Source of the DNA: an uncultured Lachnospiraceae bacterium
GTDB lineage: Bacteria > Bacillota > Clostridia > Lachnospirales > Lachnospiraceae
Direction: 5' to 3'
Length of the DNA stretch: 14,765 nucleotides
Assembly (NCBI GenBank): GCA_947625995.1
Contig: CANQQN010000018.1
Location: 1-14,765, forward strand
The position numbers and the translations under genes are program-made. How positions within the stretch are numbered: position 1 is the stretch's first letter; each line of letters begins with the position of its first letter. Below, in pieces: positions 4,966-11,723 of this stretch. The notes below the pieces were generated by a model, which was not told where the DNA came from, ran no database searches, and was given only the letters and a program-made list of their open reading frames with translations.

Positions 4966-7900
4966 CTACCTCTCTCTCATGTGATATTCTTTGTCTTCTT
5001 CCATCATTTGCAGCATGATATCCGCGTAAACAGGGTCAAACTGCGTTCCCTTTCCTTTGGCGAGTTCCTCCTTCACCACATCCTGCTCCAACACATCCCG
5101 GTAACTGCGCTTTGAAGTCATGGCATCATAAGCGTCCGCCACGCCGATAATCCTTGCGCTCACCGGAATCTCATCGCCGGAAATCCCGTCCGGATAGCCT
5201 CCGCCTCCAAATCGCTCGTGGTGCCATCTCGCGCCGAAAACAATCTCCGGCATCTCAAAGATATCCTTCAGAATGTCCGCCCCGATGGCAGGATGGGTCT
5301 TGATGATCGAGTATTCATTATCTGTCAGACTGCTGTCCTTATTAATAATGGAATCCGGAATGCCGATCTTGCCGATATCATGCAGCAGCGCCATAAAATA
5401 GGTTTCCCGCTGTTCCTTCTGGGACAGGCCGGCCCGTTTGGCGATCTCCAGACTGTAATTTGCCACTCGCTCAGAATGTCCATTCGTATATTTATCCTTC
5501 GCGTCGATGGTATTTACAAGGGACAACACCATCTGCGAAAAGAGCTTCTCCAAATTCCTGTGGCCTTGCTCCACCTTTTGGATCTGCCTGTCAACCTCCT
5601 CCTGCAAATGCTTCTGCAGTCTGGAAAGCTCCAGTATTCGCTGTACCCTCTGCAGCATGATCTCACCTACAAAAGGCTTCCTGATAAAATCCAATGCGCC
5701 TGCCTGAAATCCCCGTACCTCCGCCTGCTGATCATCATCGGCAGTAAGAAAGATGATCGGAATATCTTCCAGTTGTTCTTTTTTCAGCTTCTCAATGACC
5801 TTAAACCCGTCCATGGTGGGCATATGCAGATCGAGAAGCAGCAGATCTGTCTTGTGTTTCCTGAGGAACGAGATGGCTGCCGGACCGGACTGGGCGCAGT
5901 CCACGCGGTATTTTTCTTCAAGAAGCTTCTGGGCCATTTTCAGATTGATGAGATCATCATCCACTACAAGGATATGGGGCCTGTCGTCCTCTGCTGTTTC
6001 CACGGCCACCGGCTCATCCTTGCCCGAAACGGAAATTGCCACCTCTATCTGTGCAAGGATCTTCTCATACTGCTCCATACACTCTGAATGATGGGCCTCG
6101 ATAAACGCTATATCTCCCTCTTTGGCGGCCTGTTCCAGTTCCTTCGCCCTGTCTGAAAGCTCCACCGCGCCGATGGTCAGGGATGTGCTTTTCAGCGCGT
6201 GGATCAATATCCGGTAGTTCTCGGTATCCTTCTTTTCATAATCCTTCTGCAGATCCTCCCGTTTGGATTCTTCCACATAGGACTGCAGCATCTCCAGATA
6301 AAACTCCCAATCATTATCGCAATATGACAGTCCCGTTTTGGTATCCAAAAAAGAAAATCTCTCTTCCCTGCTGATCTCCTTCGGCTTTTCTCCCGCAGGC
6401 GTCTCCTTATGCGTCTCCCTGTAGGCCACCTTTTCCGGCGGAAGATATCTGCTAAGCTGTTTTTCCAGCTTCTTCACCACAATGGGCTTGGAAATATAAT
6501 CGCGGAAGCCTTCTCTCAGATATTCCTCCTTGGCGCCTACGATGGCGTTTGCCGTCATTGCCACCACCACCGTACTTTGGGGCAGCTTATCCGACGAGAG
6601 CAGCGCCTTCAACGTTTCGATGCCGTTCATTCCCGGCATCATATAGTCCATAAAGATAATGTCGTAATATTTTTCTCCTACCGCCTCTATACAGGCCTTC
6701 CCGCTCTGCACCATGTCCGGCACGATGCCGTTTCTCTTTAATAGCCCGGCGGCGACCTTCAGATTCATCTCGTTGTCATCCACTACCAGCACAGAAGCCT
6801 CCGGCGCGTAGATATATCTTTCCGATTCTTTCTCGGCAAGGCTTTGACGGTGGCGGTAATCAAAATCACCGATGGTCTCTTTGCTCATTACCTTCTGCGC
6901 CAGTTCAAACCAGAAGCGTGAGCCCTCCCCGTACACGCTCTCCACCTGCAAACGGCTGTTCATCAAAAGCAACAATCTGTTGGTAATGGGAAGTCCGAGA
7001 CCGGTGCCTTCAATATTCCGGTTTTTCTCCTCATCCAGCCTGCGGAAAGAATCGAACAGTTTATCCATGTCCTCCGGCCGGATGCCCATACCTGTATCCT
7101 GCACCTCAACATGAAGGATAATCGTATCTCCGTCGCGCTCCTTTTGACGCATTTGGAAAGTTACGGTTCCTTTTTTTGTATATTTTACGCTGTTGGTCAG
7201 AAGATTGGTGATCACCTGCCGGATCCTGATATCATCACCAAACATAAAGCCGGGCAGAGAAGGATCGATCTCAAGCTTCAGTTCCAGTCCCTTTTTCTTC
7301 GCCCGCTCCGAAATTACATTCACCATGTCGTTGACCAGAGAGCTTACGTCATACTTTACCGGAAGGATCTCAACCTTATCATTTTCCAGCTTGGAGATAT
7401 CCAAGATCTCATTGATGATGCTGAGAAGGGTCCTCCCCGCGCTCTGCACGTTATCCGCGTATTCTAAGATAGAATCACTGTTGCTCTCCCGCAGGATCAT
7501 TTCGTTCATTCCGAGGATGGCATTGATGGGAGTCCGGATCTCATGGCTCATCTGCGCCAGAAATCTGGACTTGGATTTATCGGCCCTGAGCGCTTCCTCC
7601 TTCGCTTCCACCAGATCCTCCATCGTATCTTTCAAACGCTGATAATCCGGGGTCTCCAGAGAAAAAAAGCTGTACAGGAGCGCCATAGAAGGCATAAAAA
7701 TCCCCAGAAGTATATGGGGAAAAAGAAATTCCTGAATGAGAGGCCCTGCCACTGCAAAAAAAACAAAAATACCCGCGGCGACTTTCATAGTCTTTTGAAA
7801 TCTGTCCCTATACTTTATCATCAGCCAGACAGAAGCTGCCAGATACAGAACCGGAATCAGATAAGTCAGCACATATAACGGCCCCCGGACATAGGTGTAA

Positions 7901-8304
7901 GGGGCGTTAAAACTAAAAATATAACCAAACCACAGATTAAACAAAAGCAGAACAAGGTACAGGACATAAATACAGGTGCCAGAGATCTTCATTTGCCGTT
8001 TTTCGTCCATATCTCCTATATAAACCACCGTATACAAAAAATAAAAATAACCAATGGCGGCATAGGACGCAAAAAAGCAGCTTTTTACCAGCATATTCAC
8101 CCATCGGGGAAAATCGCCGCTGTATGAAACATTTAACGCTACAGCGATATCCGCCACATTTGCCAGCAAAGCCGCCAACAGTACCAGAGAAAAACTGCTA
8201 TTGACCTTAGTAATCTTCAAATACTGTGTTTTCAAGAGAAAAAATATAAGTGCGACCAAAACCGCGCTGGCTATTTCAAAATCTATATTGTACAAAAGAT
8301 CCAT
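4966..8304 (-). CDS. Membrane hybrid histidine kinase: 7TM-HisKA-HATPase-REC-HPt-REC-HD-GYP
   Basis: A 1112-residue inner-membrane signalling protein. Order: seven hydrophobic segments (about 10-27, 37-58, 70-95, 105-128, 142-163, 172-190, 193-215); HisKA with phospho-His254 (QMSHEIRTP); HATPase with Asn367/Asn371, Asp403 (QDTGMG) and EGTGLGLPI; receiver 1 (Asp553, Thr584, Lys606); HPt with His702 (IHALKS); receiver 2 (Asp825, Thr854, Lys876); a helical linker; and an HD-GYP domain (His943, HDIGK at 975-979, His1004, HHE at 1028-1030, GYP at 1036-1038, Asp1057). HD-GYP domains hydrolyse cyclic-di-GMP, so phosphorelay control of cyclic-di-GMP breakdown is the likely job. The motif reads HHERFGGGGYP, with Gly where Asp is usual. 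The start is ATG 8304 (AGGGGA 9 bases upstream): the longer frame to 8511 runs back through this gene's promoter and the previous gene's terminator. The stimulus is unknown. Confidence 0.92.
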   Translation of the reverse strand: MDLLYNIDFEIASAVLVALIFFLLKTQYLKITKVNSSFSLVLLAALLANVADIAVALNVSYSGDFPRWVNMLVKSCFFASYAAIGYFYFLYTVVYIGDMDEKRQMKISGTCIYVLYLVLLLFNLWFGYIFSFNAPYTYVRGPLYVLTYLIPVLYLAASVWLMIKYRDRFQKTMKVAAGIFVFFAVAGPLIQEFLFPHILLGIFMPSMALLYSFFSLETPDYQRLKDTMEDLVEAKEEALRADKSKSRFLAQMSHEIRTPINAILGMNEMILRESNSDSILEYADNVQSAGRTLLSIINEILDISKLENDKVEILPVKYDVSSLVNDMVNVISERAKKKGLELKLEIDPSLPGFMFGDDIRIRQVITNLLTNSVKYTKKGTVTFQMRQKERDGDTIILHVEVQDTGMGIRPEDMDKLFDSFRRLDEEKNRNIEGTGLGLPITNRLLLLMNSRLQVESVYGEGSRFWFELAQKVMSKETIGDFDYRHRQSLAEKESERYIYAPEASVLVVDDNEMNLKVAAGLLKRNGIVPDMVQSGKACIEAVGEKYYDIIFMDYMMPGMNGIETLKALLSSDKLPQSTVVVAMTANAIVGAKEEYLREGFRDYISKPIVVKKLEKQLSRYLPPEKVAYRETHKETPAGEKPKEISREERFSFLDTKTGLSYCDNDWEFYLEMLQSYVEESKREDLQKDYEKKDTENYRILIHALKSTSLTIGAVELSDRAKELEQAAKEGDIAFIEAHHSECMEQYEKILAQIEVAISVSGKDEPVAVETAEDDRPHILVVDDDLINLKMAQKLLEEKYRVDCAQSGPAAISFLRKHKTDLLLLDLHMPTMDGFKVIEKLKKEQLEDIPIIFLTADDDQQAEVRGFQAGALDFIRKPFVGEIMLQRVQRILELSRLQKHLQEEVDRQIQKVEQGHRNLEKLFSQMVLSLVNTIDAKDKYTNGHSERVANYSLEIAKRAGLSQKEQRETYFMALLHDIGKIGIPDSIINKDSSLTDNEYSIIKTHPAIGADILKDIFEMPEIVFGARWHHERFGGGGYPDGISGDEIPVSARIIGVADAYDAMTSKRSYRDVLEQDVVKEELAKGKGTQFDPVYADIMLQMMEEDKEYHMRER

Positions 8305-8365
8305 CCTTGTTCGTCCCCTATCCTGCGCCTGTTTTCCATCCATATTCAACCGGTGCTTCGTTTTC

Positions 8366-8394
8366 ATTTTATACCATTTCCCACAAGAATTCAA
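8366..8394 (-). promoter_or_regulatory. Promoter of the kinase-receiver operon
   Basis: On the minus strand a -35 TTGAAT (8389-8394) and a -10 TAAAAT (8366-8371) are 17 bases apart. The predicted transcription start near 8359 leaves a leader of about 55 bases before ATG 8304. The location supports the shorter kinase start. Confidence 0.65.
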
Positions 8395-8488
8395 CTTTAT
8401 TTTATACAGACGCGGCGTCCTGTAAAATAAAACCGAAAACCTGCGGACATCTGTTTTTGCGGCGATCACAGTACCTTTCCTCACTAAA

Positions 8489-8518
8489 AAGAGGGACGGC
8501 TTAACTGCCATCCCTCTT
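8489..8518 (-). terminator. Terminator of the LPXTG surface-protein gene
   Basis: The 12-bp stem (8489-8500 with 8507-8518, one G-U pair) encloses the loop AGTTAA and is followed on the minus strand by a T run. It begins 38 bases after the surface-protein stop codon and separates that gene from the kinase operon. Confidence 0.85.
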
Positions 8519-8555
8519 CTATCTCTTTCTCTTTGCTCAGACCATAAGATCTGAA

Positions 8556-9872
8556 TTATTTATCTTCTTCCTCTTTCTTCTTAAAGAGAATCGCGCCGCC
8601 GGCCACTGCCGCCGCACCGCAAGCCACCAAAACTCCTGTGCTCACAACACCTGTCTGAGGCAGGTTCTGCGCGTTCTTGGAACTTGTGCTGCTGCTTCCG
8701 GTCTTTGCTGTGGAAGTCTTATTTCCGGACGTGCTATTGTTTCCGGTAGCATTGCTGCCGCTGGCATTGCTACCACCGCCGCTGGCATTGTCACCGCCGG
8801 CATTGCTGCCGCCGTCGCCATTGTTGTCACTGCCGCTGGCGCCGCTTGTATTGCCTGCAGTACCGCTGCCGGCCTTGCCTGAAAGCTCAGCCTGCGCCGC
8901 CGTATAAAGATCCATAGCCTCGCTGGCGCTTACAGCCGCGTCATAGAATGTAAGATCGTCAATGCAGACGCCGGCCTTTGTAGGGCTGAAGCCTGTATAA
9001 CCAACATAAGCATTGGGCATCTCTGCCATAGTAAGGATCTCCGTCACCGTTTTCTCCATGGTGTTGCCAGGCTGTCCGCCGTTTTCTTCACCTTTGTTAT
9101 AACGCTTTCCGGCTTTTGCAATACCTGCACAGTCCTGACCGTTGATATAAACTTTTGTATCATTGATCGCATCGGAGATAGACACTACCATATGTACCCA
9201 TTTATCTGCGTTGGTCTTGAAGCTTGCGTTCTCATCCGCGTACATGAACCAGTTGGAGAACAGACCTGCCTGATAGAGCATACCAGTTCCGCCGAACAGT
9301 TCAATGTCATCCATATTTTTGGCGGAAGCACAGATACCCCATGCATACGGACCGGTGGAATCGCTCAGATGATCCTTTGAACCGCCGACATTCTGATTGG
9401 GATCTCTCTTATCCGGATGCGCCTCGGTCACATTGTCGGAAACAAAGCCCACAAGACCGGGAGCCTCCTCAACCGCCCCTGCGGGAACCTTTACCCACAT
9501 GGAGATTGACATCCCGCTGAGAGATTTACCGCAAAACGGATTGGGGAACTTCAGGCTGCTGGGGGTGTAAGGGTCGATTCTGGAATCCTCTTTACCCTCA
9601 TGACCCTCTGTCTCGCCAAGAGATGAATCCTGCTGGGAAGTCATGTACTGCGAAGCCTGCCCATCCGCAAACTGAAGCACATTCCCCATCTCAGGATCGC
9701 TGACTACCGTAGGATCCGTACCAAAACCGGTAGAACTCATCCCTGTGCCGCTTTCAAAATCATACTTTACCAGCACGTTTGCCGCTTCCGCGGGAAGCGC
9801 AGGGATCGCTGCAACTGCCAGCGCTGCCGCCGCAACTACAGTCAATGCTTTTTTCATCATTTTCATCGCCAT
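8556..9872 (-). CDS. LPXTG cell-wall-anchored protein with LamG/concanavalin-like domain
   Basis: Secreted protein of about 438 residues, expected to be covalently attached to peptidoglycan by sortase. A basic, Ala-rich signal peptide ends near ALPAEA (about 24-31). The next 290 residues look like a laminin-G/concanavalin-type jelly roll: VKYDFESGTG at the start, SGMSISMWVKVP in the middle, DKWVHMVVSISD, TKVYINGQ, and the closing CIDDLTFYDAAVS, all typical of such folds. These usually bind glycans or act as adhesins; no enzyme motif was seen. A Gly/Ser/Asn/Thr linker (about 331-403) spans the wall, then LPQTG, a hydrophobic helix and a KKKEEEDK tail. Of the clustered ATGs, 9872 is chosen because AGGAG lies 5 bases upstream; the first ATG (9875) is only 2 bases away. 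It has its own promoter and terminator. The ligand is unknown. Confidence 0.87.
   Translation of the reverse strand: MAMKMMKKALTVVAAAALAVAAIPALPAEAANVLVKYDFESGTGMSSTGFGTDPTVVSDPEMGNVLQFADGQASQYMTSQQDSSLGETEGHEGKEDSRIDPYTPSSLKFPNPFCGKSLSGMSISMWVKVPAGAVEEAPGLVGFVSDNVTEAHPDKRDPNQNVGGSKDHLSDSTGPYAWGICASAKNMDDIELFGGTGMLYQAGLFSNWFMYADENASFKTNADKWVHMVVSISDAINDTKVYINGQDCAGIAKAGKRYNKGEENGGQPGNTMEKTVTEILTMAEMPNAYVGYTGFSPTKAGVCIDDLTFYDAAVSASEAMDLYTAAQAELSGKAGSGTAGNTSGASGSDNNGDGGSNAGGDNASGGGSNASGSNATGNNSTSGNKTSTAKTGSSSTSSKNAQNLPQTGVVSTGVLVACGAAAVAGGAILFKKKEEEDK
8664..8882 (-). repeat. Degenerate repeats encoding the Gly/Ser/Asn cell-wall linker
   Basis: This in-gene tract encodes a low-complexity linker. 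At the DNA level, units around GCCGCTGGCATTG recur several times between about 8755 and 8850 in slightly different forms, so slippage or recombination could change the linker length between strains. Confidence 0.6.
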
Positions 9873-9907
9873 CATAACTCCTTTTTCATAAAATCCCTAA
9901 CAGGTCG

Positions 9908-9926
9908 GAAATAGCTGATCTATTTC
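9908..9926 (-). other. Perfect 7-bp hairpin in the surface-protein leader
   Basis: GAAATAG (9908-9914) and CTATTTC (9920-9926) form a perfect inverted repeat around a 5-base loop. It lies about 36 bases before the ATG, inside the leader that the promoter predicts. AGGT (9902-9905) and ACCT (9931-9934) could extend it. It could act as an mRNA-stabilising structure or a repressor site near +20. Confidence 0.45.
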
Positions 9927-9948
9927 ACTAACCTACTTTATCATTTAT

Positions 9949-9977
9949 ATGTTATCACAAACCTTTTAGAAATGCAA
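9949..9977 (-). promoter_or_regulatory. Promoter of the LPXTG surface-protein gene
   Basis: On the minus strand a -35 TTGCAT (9972-9977) and a -10 TAACAT (9949-9954) are 17 bases apart. Transcription would start near 9942, giving a leader of about 70 bases that contains the 9908-9926 hairpin. Confidence 0.55.
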
Positions 9978-10001
9978 ACCCTTTTTTGTATATTTTAGCC
10001 A

Positions 10002-10034
10002 AAAAAGCTGACACCCATAAGGTATCAGCTTTTT
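10002..10034 (-). terminator. Terminator of the aerolysin-like gene
   Basis: A 14-bp stem (10002-10015 with 10021-10034, core GCTGATACC/GGTGTCAGC with one G-U pair) closes a 5-base loop. A/T runs on both sides make it potentially bidirectional. It begins 59 bases after the stop of the aerolysin-like gene; the sequence in between shows nothing recognisable. Confidence 0.88.
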
Positions 10035-10092
10035 ACAAACTCCGACATCAGATATCTTGCCCAATAAATCAGACCGTGCGGTCAGTTTGCCA

Positions 10093-11511
10093 TTACGGAC
10101 GTTCCCAGAAAGGAAGCAGCCCGTTCTCTGTATGCTGCTCTTTTTTGGTGATCATAACAGGTTTTCCGAGAATAGGCTCCGGAGAAGTCTTGATCACGTT
10201 GGTGAGAAATCTCCCCTTTTCCGTGTAGCTGTAAGTTTGCTTTTTGATATCGTACTTCATCAGGGCGCAGGACAGATTGCCACGGTAAAGATACGCCTTT
10301 GAATTTTTGGGGACTGTAAAGGAAATCGTTTCCGACTGCGTGCTGTTCCACTGCTCTGTAAAAGAAATTTCCAGATTTATGTTGAACTCCGCTTTTGCGA
10401 GCAGCACATCGGCGCAAAATTTGGCGCCGACGCAGATTTTTTCCGAAAGCGTAAAGGAAAATCCGCTGGTAATAGTTTTGGAATACTGCGCCTGTGCGTC
10501 GGAGCCTGTATTATCCATACATCCGATACCTTCCAGATCCGGCTCGTAAAACACAATGGCATTCAGATAGTCGTTATTCGTCTGCTGTAAAGGGAGAGAA
10601 TGGATATAGACGTCTCTGGAAGGTTCGGGCAGACTGTCATAGACCGTTACTTCCGCCGTGAGGGGAATCCCGCCGCTCATAAACAGGGAGCGTTTAAAAC
10701 AACTCTTGACGAAATCTACTTCACTTTTCAGTTCCTTAAGGCCTCTTTCTCCTTCATATAAGGAGGCTCTTACCGTCACATCCAACTGATAGGACTGATG
10801 CCTGCTTTTCTTCTCCTTGTAATTTTTGATCCTTAACCGGTATAGCACGTTCAGGACGCCGATGCCTTCACAGGATCTGTGATCCGGACTTACACCTTTG
10901 ATAAGATATATATTTCTGTTTACCGTGTTGTCATAGTCAGTGCTTTGTTCCGACTCCGGCCTGATAATATTCACAAACATCGGTTGCAGATCTTCATGAT
11001 CAATATCTGAAACAAGGACCGATGATATGTTATCCGCTATCTTTACGAACTGAGCCTTAATGGCTTCTACCGTGGAATCATTTGCCTGATAGGTATTAGA
11101 GGATTTCTGACCGGCAAAGCCTTTATAATTTGCCAACAGCAAGTCAAAGTTGTCAGGGTATCCTACTGTGCTCAACAGATCGCTGTAATCCGATGTACCA
11201 CTCGGCTGCCAGTTGGAATGAATATTTGTCAGCGGCTTTACTATCTCGGACAGGTCATAGACAGGTTTTCCCGACATTGCCCGCTGTTGCATGGATTTAA
11301 TGTCATACTGGAAAACACCGTACCCCTGTATATTGCCGGACGGAAATCTGCTTACCGTCTCATCTATATATTTCTTCAGGTTTTCCACGGTGGTGTGCTG
11401 ACAGGTAAGTCCGATGGCGTTAAGCTCCTTTTGGAGCGCTTCCGGCGTCACCTTTGAAGGCGTATCCTTTTTTAATTGGATGGGGATTGTGGACAAGGGA
11501 ATTGGACTCAT
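10093..11511 (-). CDS. Aerolysin/ETX-MTX2-like beta-pore-forming protein, leaderless (putative)
   Basis: A protein of 472 residues. Residues about 343-440 have the pattern of the aerolysin-type pore module: a Ser/Thr-rich strand (SKTITSGFSFTLSE), an alternating polar/apolar stretch at 359-385 (VGAKFCADVLLAKAEFNINL, the place of the membrane-inserting hairpin), then TQSETISFTVPKNSKAYLYR, like the SxTxTxTVPxxT strands of ETX/MTX2 toxins. The first 340 residues are not recognised: a helical start (22-52), a mixed region, and strand-rich 215-305. No signal peptide, transmembrane helix or LPXTG is visible, so export would need lysis or a non-classical route; some family members have non-toxin roles. 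The start ATG 11511 follows AAAGGAG by 7 bases; a longer frame to 11574 runs through the -10 box. It is a single-gene unit and looks AT-richer than ppdK, which could mean horizontal gain. The fold call is by pattern only. Confidence 0.6.
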   Translation of the reverse strand: MSPIPLSTIPIQLKKDTPSKVTPEALQKELNAIGLTCQHTTVENLKKYIDETVSRFPSGNIQGYGVFQYDIKSMQQRAMSGKPVYDLSEIVKPLTNIHSNWQPSGTSDYSDLLSTVGYPDNFDLLLANYKGFAGQKSSNTYQANDSTVEAIKAQFVKIADNISSVLVSDIDHEDLQPMFVNIIRPESEQSTDYDNTVNRNIYLIKGVSPDHRSCEGIGVLNVLYRLRIKNYKEKKSRHQSYQLDVTVRASLYEGERGLKELKSEVDFVKSCFKRSLFMSGGIPLTAEVTVYDSLPEPSRDVYIHSLPLQQTNNDYLNAIVFYEPDLEGIGCMDNTGSDAQAQYSKTITSGFSFTLSEKICVGAKFCADVLLAKAEFNINLEISFTEQWNSTQSETISFTVPKNSKAYLYRGNLSCALMKYDIKKQTYSYTEKGRFLTNVIKTSPEPILGKPVMITKKEQHTENGLLPFWERP

Positions 11512-11533
11512 ATACATGCTCCTTTCTTTTAAT

Positions 11534-11606
11534 AAAAATGATAAAAAACTCTGCATGTATATTATACGGCACATTTTTTAAAAAGGAAACAATTTTTATC
11601 ATTTTT
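11534..11606 (-). promoter_or_regulatory. Promoter of the aerolysin-like gene bracketed by a 14-bp inverted repeat
   Basis: On the minus strand a consensus -10 TATAAT lies at 11561-11566, about 50 bases before the start codon; the best -35 at 17 bases (TTTCCT) is poor, which suits an activated promoter. AAAAATGATAAAAA (11534-11547) and its exact reverse complement (11593-11606) flank it: one arm falls just upstream of the -35 and the other in the early leader. The upstream arm would lie outside the transcript, so a DNA-level operator pair fits better than an RNA hairpin. Confidence 0.5.
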
Positions 11607-11651
11607 GTCAGATTGCACAAATATAAACAGATTTTCTCATGCAAATAATAA

Positions 11652-11683
11652 AAGAACCCTCCATACTATGATGAAGGGTTCTT
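11652..11683 (-). terminator. Terminator of ppdK
   Basis: AAGAACCCT (11652-11660) pairs perfectly with AGGGTTCTT (11675-11683), and an inner CAT/ATG pairing may extend the stem. On the minus strand it is followed by TTATTATTT. It starts 40 bases after the ppdK stop codon. Confidence 0.82.
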
Positions 11684-11723
11684 CATTTAACTCAATATAC
11701 TACAGCTACGATACTGCGATGTA

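Noticed and set aside
8305..8511. N-terminal extension of the kinase frame by 69 codons
   Set aside because: It runs back through the kinase promoter and its first codons are the terminator hairpin of the surface-protein gene; a ribosome binding site precedes ATG 8304 instead.
8740..8850. Repeated units as a CRISPR array or mobile repeat
   Set aside because: The units are short, degenerate and in frame within a coding linker; there are no spacers of uniform length.
11512..11574. Longer start of the aerolysin-like gene (hydrophobic MQSFLSFLL segment) as a signal peptide
   Set aside because: The upstream codons cover the -10 box and lack a ribosome binding site; AAAGGAG directs ATG 11511. The apparent hydrophobicity comes from T-rich promoter DNA.
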